Assembly (NCBI RefSeq): GCF_008806595.1
Contig: NZ_VZRB01000018.1
Coordinates: forward strand, 1-64,000
Direction of reading: 5' to 3'
DNA from: Streptomyces luteolifulvus
GTDB taxonomy: Bacteria; Actinomycetota; Actinomycetes; Streptomycetales; Streptomycetaceae
Length of the DNA stretch: 64,000 nucleotides
Of this stretch, positions 25,551-34,854 are shown one piece after another. Numbering within the stretch: the stretch's first letter is position 1; each line of letters opens with the position of its first letter. Made by a program: the position numbers and the translations under genes. The notes under the pieces were generated by a model. That model was given only the letters and a program-made list of their open reading frames with translations, was not told the origin of the DNA and ran no database searches.

Positions 25551-28500
25551 TCAGTCGTCGGCCGTGGGGCACACGTCTGCCAGCGGTACGTCCTTCGCGT
25601 ACCGGGTCCACGTCGTGGTGATCGAGTCGGGCGGTGCCGTCGCGCAGACCCGGGACATCAGAAACGCGGGGGCGAGGCGGGAGACGGTGACCGTGGTGTC
25701 CGCGTAGCCCACGGCCAGGGTGTCCTGCGGGCCGAACGCCAGTGAGGTGACCGCGCTCGCGCGTGCGTAGTCGGTCAGTGGACGGAGCTCGGCGTCCCCG
25801 CCGGTGCTCCACAGACGGACGCGTCCGGTGTCGTCGCCGGTGGCCAGGAGGGTCCCGTTCCGGCTGAAGGCCAGGTGGGTGAGGTGCGCGGCCACGGAGG
25901 TCTGCGTGGCGGGCTCGCCCGTGCCGTCCAGGCGATAGGTCGACAGGGTGCCGCCACGGGCCGTCGCGAGCACGCTCCCGTCCGGGGACAGCGCGATCCG
26001 GGGCCAGGGGTCGAACCGCTCGTACGACGACACGGCACCCCACTCCGGGTTCGGAAGCTCACGGGCACGGGCTCCCTCGGGTTTGCCGATGCCGTACAGC
26101 GACGGCGCGGACACGTCCTGCAGGAGCAGCCGGTTGCCCCGGGAACTGAGGGCCGGGTCCGCGGTGCTCGCCCGGCCCTGCGCCCGGAGGCCGGGCAGCT
26201 GTCGCGGGCCGGAACCGGCCGAGAGATCCCACAGGCGGTGCCCCCCGCCCGGGTCGGAGGTCAGCAGAACGTCGGACGAGGGCGCGTACTCCACCGCCGT
26301 CCCGGCCGCAGGGCCCGGCAGGTTCTCGCGGTGGAGTCCGCCGGTGCCGACTGCCCACAGTTCGGTGGTCCGCGGTCGTCCGACGAGGAGGGTGCGGCCG
26401 TGGGGCCGGAACGCCAGGAGACCAACGGGCCCCGATACGGAGCCTGTTGACGGTACGGGGGCCAGTGCCCGGGCAGGCCGCCCCGGTCCGCCCAGCGCGT
26501 ACCGGCGCACGGTCCCGTCGCGCAGCCCGACCGCGACCTCGCGCGCGTCGGGGGACAGCGCGACGGCGGACGGACTTCCGGGCAGGCGCAGGGTCGTCAG
26601 ATGCCCGGGGCTCAACAGGGAGCCCACGTCCCACAGCCGGGTCTGCTCGCCCGTCACGGCGAGCAGGGATGTCCGCCCGCCGAAGACGACCTTCCCGACC
26701 GGTTCCGGGAGCCGGACCTTGGGCGAGTCCACCCCCCGGTCCACCGTTCCGGCGAAGCGCGGCGGCCCGTCGTCGCTCACGTCCCAGAGGTTCACGGCGT
26801 CGGCGGCGACGGCAAGGCTGCGGCTGTCGGGGGAGAATCCGAGGCTGTGCACCGTTCCCGTACCCAGCTGGAACCCGTCGGACGGGGACGTCAGCCGGGC
26901 GGAACTCCCGTCGGCGCGCACGCTCCACAGGGCGACCCGGCCGCCGCCGCGGCCCTCGGCCAGCAGGCGGCCGTCGGGACTGAAGGACAGCGGCAGCGCA
27001 CGGACGTCGGCCTGCCGGTCGGCCGGAAGACGCTCCCGCAACGTCCTGCCGTCGCCCTGGCCACGGCCGAGCAGCAGACGCCCGTCGTCGTGGCGTTCCG
27101 CGAGCGTTTCGCCGTACGGGCCGAAGACCGCGTAGGTGTGCCGCAGGGTGCCCGCGTCGGTCAGCTCGCCGCCGCCGGTCACCCGCCACAGCCTGGTGTC
27201 GCTGCGGTCCCGGGCGCCGGACAGTCCGAAGACCTGGGCCGCCGCCAGCATCCCGCCGTCGGCGCGGAAGGTGATCTCGACGGAGTCGGCCACCTCGCCC
27301 GGTTCCCCGGACAGCACCACCGGTGCCCGGTGCGGCGGTCCGGGGCCGGTCCGCCAGCCCAGCAGGCGGCCGCTGGAGTCCATGCCGACCAGCAGATCGA
27401 TACGGGGGCTGTACCCGAGCGCCAGCAGGGGCCGGCCGTCGGGCAGGTCGAGGGTGTCGGTGGTCCGGTGCCGGCCGGTGTCCCACAGCAACACCTCGGC
27501 GCCCGCCTGGACGGCGAGGTGACTGCCGCCGGGCGCGAAGGCCACGGCCTCGGCCGATGGCAGCAGGGTGGACGAGCCCTGTGATTCGCGTGCGGGCATC
27601 GCGGCGGCGGCACTGGCGTACAGGCTCGCACGGGCCTGTGCGGTCGGCGCGCTGCGGAACGCGGCCACCGCAAGTCGGCCCGCCAGCACCGGATCCACGG
27701 CCCGCAGCACGTCCGACCGAGCCGCCAGGGAGCGTGACAGATGCTCCTTCTGACGTACCGTCAAAGTCTCTTCCCGGTCCGCCCAGCGCACCCCGCCGGC
27801 GGCCATGAGGAGGACGAGGCACGCCACCGCCGCGGAGAGCAGACGGACGGTACGGTGCATGATCCTCAGGGATCGGGCGGACCGCCGCTCACGCTGCGCC
27901 GAAGCCCGCAGGAAGCGCCAGCCCAGACCGCCCAGATCGTCCTTCGGCCGGGTCTCTGCCGCGGCCCAGGCCTCGTCCAGCATTCTGCCGGTGTACAGCA
28001 CCGACTCGTCGTCCTCCGCCTCGTGCCAGGCGTGGGCGGCCTGAAGGATCTGCTGCCGACGGGCGAGCCAGTCGCGGTCCTGCTCCAGCCAGTTGCGCAT
28101 CGTGGGCCAGGCGGGCAGCAGCGCCTCGTGGACGAGCTGGACCGTTTCACGGCCCGGCACCGCATCGGAGTCGAGGGCCACCAGACGGGCCGCACGCAGA
28201 CGCTCCAGAACCCGCTGTGTGCGTTCGGGGTCGCCGAGCTCGCGCAGCAGCCGGTCGCGCGTCGCCCTCCTGCGGGTCGGGGGCCGGCCCTCGACGGACT
28301 GGACCAGCCTCGTCAGCAACAGCCGTGCGGTACGCCGGTCTTCGGCGTCGAGGCTCTGATAGGCCTTGTCGGCCTCGCTCGCGACGACCGAGGCGATGCC
28401 TCCGGAGGCACGGTAGGCGGCCCGGGTGAGAAGACCGTTCCGCCGGCTCTGCCAGGTGACCAGCAGAGCCTGGGCGAGATGGGGCAGCATGCTCGCGTCG

Positions 28501-30149
28501 TATCCGGCCTGCTCGGCCGGGCTCCCGGCGGCGTCGAAGTCGCCGGGCGGGACACCGAGATCGCCGACGATGACTTCGACGAGCCCCTCCTCCACCTCCA
28601 GACCCTCCGCGTGGGCCGGACCGAGCACGGCCTCGCGCACCTCGTCGTGGGTGAGCGGGCTGACGACGACCTGATGGCCGTGCAGGGCCTCCAGCAGCGG
28701 AGGGTGGGACGCGAGAACGCCCAGGAAGTCGGCCCGGGTCGCCAGCAGGACATGGGCCGCGAGCGGAGCCCCGCCCGCACCCGGGACCGGGGCCGGGGCC
28801 GTGGCCCGCGCCGCCGCGCACAGTGCCTCGACGAAGACCGTCGTCCCGGCCGGGTCCTCGCAGAGCGTGAAGGCTTCCTCGAACTGGTCGACGACGATCA
28901 CGGGTCCGGCGACGAGTTCGCCGGGTGCGGCACCGTCCTCGGGCGGGGCGGCCGGTCCTGGGAACGGCCCGGTGTCCTGCCGGGCGGCCACCTCGCGCAC
29001 CCAGGCCGTCATCGTCCCGGCGCCCTGGTCCAGTTCGGCGCGCAGCACCTCGCGCGGCCTGCCCAGCGGGGCGGAGAAGGCCTCCGCGAGGGCGTCCAGA
29101 GGCCGGTCCGTGGGGGTCAGGACGATACGGGGACGTCGTTCGCTGCCCGCCACGGTCCGTGCCCGGGCCAGATCGCCGAGCAGCCCCGCGTGGATGAGGG
29201 AGGACTTTCCGCTGCCCGAGGCGCCGAGGAGCATCACCGGCAGCGGCGGCCCGAACGGCGCGGTGAGCGCCACCGCCAGCCGGCTGGTGAGCCGGTCACG
29301 GCCGCGGAACCAGCGGGCGGTGCCGGCGTCGAAGGGGCGCAGACCGGGATACGGGCACACCCCGCTGTCCCGGCGCAGCCCCGCACTCCGCTGGGCCCGG
29401 TCGGCCAGCGCCTCGGGATGAACATTGCGGCCGAGGCAGAGCACTTCGGCGCTGCCCCGTGACTGCACCATCGGCGTCGGCGTCAGGTTCTCCCTCAGAT
29501 GGGACGCCACGTCGTGGAGGGTGAGGTCCGCGGGCAGTCCGGGGGCGCCCCGCTCCAGCAGCCCGATCAGCCGGCCGGTCATCGCGGTGTGCCGTTCCCC
29601 GAGCGGGGCCAGCGCCTGCTCGTGCGGGGAGGAGGCGGTGAGCAGGTAACTCCTCCGCAGCGGGCCGAGGTTCACCGACAGGGCCCGGCCCGCGTAGCAG
29701 CAGTCCAGTACGACGATCACGCTCTGCGGCCGCGGGCTCGCCGAGGAGACGGTCTGGACGAGGTGGGCGAAGTCGAGCGAGGAGTAGTGCATGGCCGCGC
29801 CGCGCGCCCCGGTACGGCCCGTGCTCAGCCGGAGTTCGTTGTGCTCGCCGATCTCCGAGTGGCCCACGAAGTACAGCAGAAGCACGTCAGGGGCGCGCGC
29901 GAGCACGTCGGTCACGGCACCGATGACATCCTCGGGCCCCGCGGGGTCGACGACGCGCGTGAGCCGGCCGGGGGCCAGTCCGCAGCGTTCGACCAGCAGC
30001 CGGGCCAGGTCGTCGAGGGAGTGGGCGGCGGCCGGGACGGGCGGGAACCGTGCGTCGTCGGCGGTGCGCACGGTGGCCACGAGCACCGCCGCCGCGCCCG
30101 CGGTGGCGAGAAGCGGGGCGGCGGCGCGAGGCTGGACGGTCTCGGTCAT
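25551..30149 (-). CDS. Caspase-like protease / nSTAND ATPase / transmembrane / beta-propeller protein
   Basis: A 1532-residue multidomain protein. Residues ~15-240 form a C14 caspase-like domain: His97 in YFVGHSE and Cys151 in VVLDCCYAG make the catalytic dyad. Residues ~264-690 form an nSTAND1-type P-loop NTPase: the entry motif CPYPGLRPFD, Walker A GASGSGKSS (Lys315), Walker B VIVVDQFEE (Asp421, Glu424/425). A helical part leads to one transmembrane helix (about 767-785), preceded by a very basic stretch (RERRSARSLR, then MHRTVR). The remaining ~740 residues are WD40-like blades, probably two propellers. By the positive-inside rule the protease and ATPase are cytoplasmic and the propellers extracytoplasmic. 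ATG at 30149 overlaps the stop of the upstream gene (ATGA). Function is inferred: a sensor propeller triggering a protease through the STAND switch. Confidence 0.87.
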   Translation of the reverse strand: MTETVQPRAAAPLLATAGAAAVLVATVRTADDARFPPVPAAAHSLDDLARLLVERCGLAPGRLTRVVDPAGPEDVIGAVTDVLARAPDVLLLYFVGHSEIGEHNELRLSTGRTGARGAAMHYSSLDFAHLVQTVSSASPRPQSVIVVLDCCYAGRALSVNLGPLRRSYLLTASSPHEQALAPLGERHTAMTGRLIGLLERGAPGLPADLTLHDVASHLRENLTPTPMVQSRGSAEVLCLGRNVHPEALADRAQRSAGLRRDSGVCPYPGLRPFDAGTARWFRGRDRLTSRLAVALTAPFGPPLPVMLLGASGSGKSSLIHAGLLGDLARARTVAGSERRPRIVLTPTDRPLDALAEAFSAPLGRPREVLRAELDQGAGTMTAWVREVAARQDTGPFPGPAAPPEDGAAPGELVAGPVIVVDQFEEAFTLCEDPAGTTVFVEALCAAARATAPAPVPGAGGAPLAAHVLLATRADFLGVLASHPPLLEALHGHQVVVSPLTHDEVREAVLGPAHAEGLEVEEGLVEVIVGDLGVPPGDFDAAGSPAEQAGYDASMLPHLAQALLVTWQSRRNGLLTRAAYRASGGIASVVASEADKAYQSLDAEDRRTARLLLTRLVQSVEGRPPTRRRATRDRLLRELGDPERTQRVLERLRAARLVALDSDAVPGRETVQLVHEALLPAWPTMRNWLEQDRDWLARRQQILQAAHAWHEAEDDESVLYTGRMLDEAWAAAETRPKDDLGGLGWRFLRASAQRERRSARSLRIMHRTVRLLSAAVACLVLLMAAGGVRWADREETLTVRQKEHLSRSLAARSDVLRAVDPVLAGRLAVAAFRSAPTAQARASLYASAAAAMPARESQGSSTLLPSAEAVAFAPGGSHLAVQAGAEVLLWDTGRHRTTDTLDLPDGRPLLALGYSPRIDLLVGMDSSGRLLGWRTGPGPPHRAPVVLSGEPGEVADSVEITFRADGGMLAAAQVFGLSGARDRSDTRLWRVTGGGELTDAGTLRHTYAVFGPYGETLAERHDDGRLLLGRGQGDGRTLRERLPADRQADVRALPLSFSPDGRLLAEGRGGGRVALWSVRADGSSARLTSPSDGFQLGTGTVHSLGFSPDSRSLAVAADAVNLWDVSDDGPPRFAGTVDRGVDSPKVRLPEPVGKVVFGGRTSLLAVTGEQTRLWDVGSLLSPGHLTTLRLPGSPSAVALSPDAREVAVGLRDGTVRRYALGGPGRPARALAPVPSTGSVSGPVGLLAFRPHGRTLLVGRPRTTELWAVGTGGLHRENLPGPAAGTAVEYAPSSDVLLTSDPGGGHRLWDLSAGSGPRQLPGLRAQGRASTADPALSSRGNRLLLQDVSAPSLYGIGKPEGARARELPNPEWGAVSSYERFDPWPRIALSPDGSVLATARGGTLSTYRLDGTGEPATQTSVAAHLTHLAFSRNGTLLATGDDTGRVRLWSTGGDAELRPLTDYARASAVTSLAFGPQDTLAVGYADTTVTVSRLAPAFLMSRVCATAPPDSITTTWTRYAKDVPLADVCPTADD

Positions 30150-32638
30150 GCCGGGTCCGCCGTGCGGGGCGTGTCGTGGTCGCTGGGGCCGTGTGTGCCG
30201 TGGGGCGTGTCGTAGTCGGTGGGGCCGTGCGTGCCGTGGGACGTGTCGTGGTCGCTGGGGCCGTGCGTGCCGCGGGACATGCCCGGGTCGCCGGAGCCGC
30301 GCGCTTCGCGGAGGGTGTCCCGCTCGACCACCCCCTGCGACGTCGGCCGTACCGCACGGTTCTCACGTGACGCGGCCCGTGCGCGGCGCCAGGCCAGGAG
30401 CAGCGGACCGGGAACGAGGAGGAGCCAGCACGACGGACCGGCGATGCCCGACCGTCGGCGCAGTGCTCGGGCCAGCCGGTCGCAGCGGTCCCAGGCGCGG
30501 TCCGCCTCCTCCGCCGTGACGCACGAAGCCCTCCCGGCCTCCGGGCCGGGATCGCCGTACAGCGCCCGTTGGGCGGCGTGCGCCAACCCCGTGGCGGCGG
30601 GCCCGGCATCCGGTCCGGCCGCGCCGGCCAGGAGACGGCCCACGTCGGTGACGCTCGCCGACGGCGGCACCGGCACCCCGGCGTCGGCGAGCCGGCGCAC
30701 GGCCGCGTGCCAGGCACCGCGCACACGGTCCGCGGGCGTGGCCGCCCGTCGGGAACCCCGTTCACGGAGCACGGGCAGGACGACGAGCCGCAGTGCCCGC
30801 GCCGCGAACAGCAGTCCCGCCAGCGACAGGCACAGGGGCAGGAGCCAGTCGTCCGGGTCGACTGGTGCCGTGCGCGGAGTCGCCCGCGCGGTGGCGGGGG
30901 CGGCCTCGGGCGTGCGGGACGGGCGGGGTGCGGTGCTCGACGACGTGGGTGACGGGGTCGGCTTCTGGGCGGTGGCGGACGGCCGTGCGTCGACCGAGTG
31001 GGCCCGTCCCGGTCGCGGCACGGGGTCGAACGGCAGCCAGCCGACGCCGTCGAAGTACACCTCGCCCCAGACCTTGGCGTCGCGCCCCGCAACGGTCACC
31101 GTGCGGCCGTCGTGCGCGGCATCCTCGGCGGCTCGCGGCACGAAGCCGACCACAAGCCGTGCGGGCAGCCCGCTGAGCCGGGCCGCCAGGGTGAAGGCGG
31201 CACCGAACACCACGGCCGGTCCCTGCCGCTCCTCCAGAAACCGGGCGACACCGCCGTACGTCGCGACTCCCGGCGCGTCCGGCACATGGGTGTACTCCTC
31301 GCGCAGCCGCTTCGCGATCCCGGCCGCACGGGCATACGGGGTGTCGGCCCGCGCGGTCGACGTGCCCGCGAGTTCCGTCAGGGCGCCGGGTACTCCGGGA
31401 GGCAGGTCACGGGCGGCGGAGCCGGCGCCTGCGGACCGCAGTCCCGGCATGTCCACCGGCGCGGGCCTGATCACCGGGACCGAATCCACGGTGTAGGCGG
31501 TGCCGCGGCCGGGCCGTTGGACGGCCAGCACCGTTGCGTCGCGCGGGCTGACCGCCACCGCGGGCCCGGCGATGCGCACCGGTTCGGCGGGGACGGGAAG
31601 GAAGGCGCCGTCGAGGCCCGAGAGCACAACTCGGTGATGTACAGACCTTCTTGCCGCCACGGTCTTCGCCGAGCGTGTCCGCCCGGCCGGGCCGGCCGCC
31701 GGCACGACGCCACCGGTCGGCACGAACGTCCCCTCCGGCGCCCAGCGCCGCCCGTCGAACGCGGTCAGCGCACACAGCCGCCAGCGGTCCCCGGCAGGTC
31801 CCGTCACCGTGAACAGGGGTGTGCCGGAGGCCCGGTGCCATCGCGCGAGCTGCGCCAGCGGATCGACGGCGGTGTCCGTCCGTACCGGTGCCGTCACCCG
31901 GTCGCGCAGGTCGTACCCCGTGTTCTGGGCGGGCCAGGGCAGCGTCCAGGTGATCGTGGCGGCTGTCGCGACCAGGGCAGTCGTCCAGACGTATCCGGTC
32001 ACCCTGCCCCGTGACCGTCGCGGCCCCTGCCCGGGCCCACCACGTGGCCGCCGGCCACCGGAGCGCACGCGGAGCAGCGCGCCCGCGCACAGGGTGACGG
32101 CGGTCGCCTCCGGCACCGCCGAACCGTCCCCCGGCACGCACCACATCACGCCCACGACGAGCAGGATCACCGCCGGCAGAGAGGCGAGGCCGCGGGCCCG
32201 CAGGCGCAGGGCCGCTTCCGCACCGAGCAGGGAGGCCAGCCAGGTCAAGAGGAAGGGAAAACACAGGAGTTCGGGTGTGGGGGCCGCCGGCAGTCCGGTG
32301 CCGAGCAGCCGGATCCAGCCCCGAGGTGCCGCTTCGGCGGCGGCCCGCACGGCGGACCAGGGGTATGAGCCGGTTCCGCTGTCGGAGAACAGGAGCAGGG
32401 CACAGACGACCGGCCCGAGGACCAGGAGGGCCGGCAGGGTGCACTCCACCGGCGGCAGTCTGCGGCGCAGCGCGAGCGCCGGCAGGGTCAGCGCCGGTGC
32501 GAGCGCCGCCACCGTGAGTGGCAGCAGCAGGGGCCCGTATCCGAAGGCCCGGTGGAAGACGAGTCCTGCGCTCCAGGCGGCCCCGCCCGCCCACAGCGGT
32601 GCGAGGAGCCCGCCCCGCACGGACGGCCGCCCGGTCAT
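30146..32638 (-). CDS. Membrane transglutaminase-like protein (DUF3488/TgpA type) with lost catalytic residues
   Basis: An 830-residue membrane protein. Several transmembrane helices (residues ~10-280) are followed by an extracytoplasmic transglutaminase-like domain (about 400-545), another transmembrane helix near 620, and a DUF4129-like cytoplasmic part. Transglutaminases need Cys-His-Asp. Here the cysteine position is Ala475 (QGPAVVFGAAF) and the histidine position is Lys522 (GRDAKVWGEVYF); only Asp538 (WLPFDP) remains. The protein is therefore probably a non-enzymatic binder. The last 45 residues contain three 12-residue repeats (HGTHGPSDHDT type). ATG at 32638 overlaps the stop of the DUF58 gene. 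TgpA-like proteins usually sit with MoxR and DUF58 genes, as here. Confidence 0.86.
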   Translation of the reverse strand: MTGRPSVRGGLLAPLWAGGAAWSAGLVFHRAFGYGPLLLPLTVAALAPALTLPALALRRRLPPVECTLPALLVLGPVVCALLLFSDSGTGSYPWSAVRAAAEAAPRGWIRLLGTGLPAAPTPELLCFPFLLTWLASLLGAEAALRLRARGLASLPAVILLVVGVMWCVPGDGSAVPEATAVTLCAGALLRVRSGGRRPRGGPGQGPRRSRGRVTGYVWTTALVATAATITWTLPWPAQNTGYDLRDRVTAPVRTDTAVDPLAQLARWHRASGTPLFTVTGPAGDRWRLCALTAFDGRRWAPEGTFVPTGGVVPAAGPAGRTRSAKTVAARRSVHHRVVLSGLDGAFLPVPAEPVRIAGPAVAVSPRDATVLAVQRPGRGTAYTVDSVPVIRPAPVDMPGLRSAGAGSAARDLPPGVPGALTELAGTSTARADTPYARAAGIAKRLREEYTHVPDAPGVATYGGVARFLEERQGPAVVFGAAFTLAARLSGLPARLVVGFVPRAAEDAAHDGRTVTVAGRDAKVWGEVYFDGVGWLPFDPVPRPGRAHSVDARPSATAQKPTPSPTSSSTAPRPSRTPEAAPATARATPRTAPVDPDDWLLPLCLSLAGLLFAARALRLVVLPVLRERGSRRAATPADRVRGAWHAAVRRLADAGVPVPPSASVTDVGRLLAGAAGPDAGPAATGLAHAAQRALYGDPGPEAGRASCVTAEEADRAWDRCDRLARALRRRSGIAGPSCWLLLVPGPLLLAWRRARAASRENRAVRPTSQGVVERDTLREARGSGDPGMSRGTHGPSDHDTSHGTHGPTDYDTPHGTHGPSDHDTPRTADPA
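30166..30273 (-). repeat. Three tandem 36-bp repeats at the 3' end of the transglutaminase-like gene
   Basis: Units at 30166-30201, 30202-30237 and 30238-30273 differ at only a few positions. Read in frame they encode the repeating (S/P)HGTHGP(S/T)D(H/Y)DT tail. Since 36 is a multiple of three, copy number can change without shifting the frame or disturbing the ATGA coupling to the caspase gene just downstream. Confidence 0.93.
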
Positions 32639-33852
32639 CGGTACCCCCGCGGGCCTGTCCGGCGGATCGCCGCCGACCACAGGGCCAGGCCATGGACGGC
32701 GTCGGCGGCCGTCCGCACGGTCGCCCGCCCGGAGCCCGCGCCGACGGCCGCAGGCCGCTCGTACGACGGACCGGAGTCCGCCGGGGCCAGGCGCAGTACG
32801 ACGACCCGTGACCGTCTGCCGCGCAACTGCCGTGGGAGGGACGGCCATTCGGGCCGGGCACCCCCGGTGACAACGGTCAGCGGGGCCTGGTCCGACGGCA
32901 CACGGTGCGGTGCCCGCCGCCCCCGTCCCGCCGTATCCCGCTCGCCCGGACCCCCGTCCGCGCCGGACCGCGCCTGCACACGGGTCAGTTCGGTGAGGAC
33001 CTGGGCGACGCCCGTGAACTCCGTGCAGCCCGGACCCGTGTCGCCCGGCGGGAGGATCCACAGCCGTGCGGCCGCCCCGTTGCGTACGGCGGCCACGAGC
33101 AGCGAGGCCGTCAGGTCGACGGCCTCCTCGAACAGCGCGGGGCCGGCATAGGCCGAGGCGTCCAGGTCCAGCGCCACCGGGAAGCGCGTCACGACGGGTT
33201 CGGCGGACCGGCGTACCAGCAACTGCCCGCTGCGGGCGCTGCTGAGCCAGTGGATGTGACGCGGGTCGTCCCCGGGGTCGTAGGCCCGCAGGGTGAAGAA
33301 GTCCGCGTCGAGCGAGGGCGCGGCCCGGTGCCCGCCGCCCGAGTCCGCCGGGCCCCGGGCGAGGTCACGCAGGGACAGGGCCGTCACGGCGGGGTGCACC
33401 TCCACCCGGTGCGCGGGGGTCAGTTCCGTGTCGCGCCGGAAGAGGCCCAGCGGGTCTTCCTGCCGCAGCACGACGGGCCCGATCCGGAGCAGTCCCCGTC
33501 GCGGGGCGGGCACGGACAGCCTCAGCGGCGAGGCGTCGGACGGGCCGGGAAGGGGGAGGGAGACCGGTGCTTCGTGCGGGCCCCGGTGGCACAGGCGCAG
33601 GTGTGCGCAGCGGGGCAGCCGTCCGCCGGGCCGGATCTCCACCCGGACGTTCCGGCCGCGGGGGAGCGAGGGCGTCGCCACCTGCAGTGCGGCGCGTGTC
33701 CCGGTCGCCGGACGGGTCACCGCGCAGGCGGCGCCCAGCGCCAGCAGACCGGCGACGGCCGGCAGGGCGAGGGCGGGGGAGGCGAACACCACGGACAGGA
33801 CGGTCAGCAGGGCGCAGACGGCGAGCGCGCACAGGCCCGTACGTGTGATCAA
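32635..33852 (-). CDS. DUF58 domain membrane protein
   Basis: This 405-residue protein has two hydrophobic helices at the start (about 5-48), then a DUF58 region with the signature DPGDDPRHIHWLSSARSGQL and a von Willebrand-like core (VALDLDASAYAG). DUF58 proteins are regular partners of MoxR ATPases and TgpA-like transglutaminases; their molecular role is not settled. The start is TTG at 33852, overlapping the TGA of the MoxR gene (TTGA), chosen because the protein then starts right before the first membrane helix. An upstream extension in frame would overlap the moxR gene and looks random. The stop overlaps the next start (ATGA), so translation of the three genes is coupled. Confidence 0.87.
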   Translation of the reverse strand: MITRTGLCALAVCALLTVLSVVFASPALALPAVAGLLALGAACAVTRPATGTRAALQVATPSLPRGRNVRVEIRPGGRLPRCAHLRLCHRGPHEAPVSLPLPGPSDASPLRLSVPAPRRGLLRIGPVVLRQEDPLGLFRRDTELTPAHRVEVHPAVTALSLRDLARGPADSGGGHRAAPSLDADFFTLRAYDPGDDPRHIHWLSSARSGQLLVRRSAEPVVTRFPVALDLDASAYAGPALFEEAVDLTASLLVAAVRNGAAARLWILPPGDTGPGCTEFTGVAQVLTELTRVQARSGADGGPGERDTAGRGRRAPHRVPSDQAPLTVVTGGARPEWPSLPRQLRGRRSRVVVLRLAPADSGPSYERPAAVGAGSGRATVRTAADAVHGLALWSAAIRRTGPRGYR

Positions 33853-34835
33853 CGGGGAACCTTCAGCCGGCCGAGCAGCTCGGTGATCAGGTTCTCCGCG
33901 TCCGACCGCGCGAAGTCGGCCTCGGACGTGAGCAGCAGACGGTGTGCCAGCACCGGTCCCGCCAGCTCCCTGATGTCCTCGGGCACGACGAAGTGGCGGT
34001 GGTCGGCCGCCGCCCACACCCGCGCGGCACGCAGCAGCGCGAGCGACGCACGGGGACTGGCCCCCAGCCGGATCCGGGGGTCGGCAGTGCGGGTGGCGGT
34101 GACCAGGGACACGATGTACCGGTGCACGGGGTCGCTGACCACGATCCGGGTCGCGGCGTGGGCGAGCCGCCCGATCTCGTCGACGTTCATCACCGGGCTC
34201 AGGGCCTCCGGGGTGAGGCCGCGGCCCTCCGATCTGAGCAGGCCGAACTCGGCCTCCTCACTGGGGTAGCCGAGACGCACCCGCATGAGGAACCGGTCGA
34301 GCTGGGCCTCGGGGAGCGGGTAGGTGCCGTCGAAGTCCACCGGGTTCTGGGTGGCCACCACCAGGAACGGAGGGGGCACCGGGTGGGAGGTGCCCGCGAC
34401 GGTGACCTGGCGTTCCTCCATGACCTCCAGAAGGGCGGACTGGGTCTTCGGAGAGGCCCGGTTGACCTCGTCGCACAGGACGACGTTGGCGAAGACCGGA
34501 CCGGGCAGGAAGCGGAAGTCTCCCCGACGTGCCGCGTCCAGGCCCGGTGGGAAGGACACCCCGGTGATGTCGGAGGGGAGGAGGTCCGGGGTGAACTGGA
34601 TACGGCGGCACTCACCGCCGATGGACGCGGCGATGGCCCGGGCCAGTGACGTCTTGCCGACTCCGGGTACGTCCTCCAGCAGCAGATGCCCCTCGGCGAG
34701 CAGGGTCGTGAGGGCCAGCCGCACCGCGTGAGTCTTCCCGCTGATGACCTGCTCGACGTTCTTGAGGAGGCTGTGGAAGCCCTCCGCGATACGGCCCCCG
34801 TCGCCCGGCGACGGCTGCGGCGGGAACTGGGTCAT
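33849..34835 (-). CDS. MoxR family AAA+ ATPase
   Basis: A 328-residue AAA+ ATPase of the MoxR family, chaperone-like enzymes that help assemble or activate membrane-linked complexes. Walker A EDVPGVGKTS (Lys61) and Walker B VVLCDEVNRA (Asp122, Glu123), sensor 1 ATQNP and the arginine-finger region LDRFLMR are all intact, so it should hydrolyse ATP. ATG at 34835 (MTQFPPQPSP) has AAGGATC upstream. It lies 19 nt after the beta-propeller gene and overlaps the DUF58 gene, in the usual MoxR-DUF58-transglutaminase order. In this locus its target may be the caspase/STAND protein or the propeller complex; that is inference from gene order. Confidence 0.93.
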   Translation of the reverse strand: MTQFPPQPSPGDGGRIAEGFHSLLKNVEQVISGKTHAVRLALTTLLAEGHLLLEDVPGVGKTSLARAIAASIGGECRRIQFTPDLLPSDITGVSFPPGLDAARRGDFRFLPGPVFANVVLCDEVNRASPKTQSALLEVMEERQVTVAGTSHPVPPPFLVVATQNPVDFDGTYPLPEAQLDRFLMRVRLGYPSEEAEFGLLRSEGRGLTPEALSPVMNVDEIGRLAHAATRIVVSDPVHRYIVSLVTATRTADPRIRLGASPRASLALLRAARVWAAADHRHFVVPEDIRELAGPVLAHRLLLTSEADFARSDAENLITELLGRLKVPR

Positions 34836-34854
34836 GGTGTGGATCCTTCTGTCG

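Noticed and set aside
30166..30273. CRISPR array
   Set aside because: The 36-bp units follow each other directly with no spacers and are in frame within a gene.
32639..33061. N-terminal extension of the transglutaminase-like protein
   Set aside because: It overlaps the DUF58 gene in another frame and is arginine/proline-rich noise; the ATG at 32638 is coupled to the DUF58 stop.
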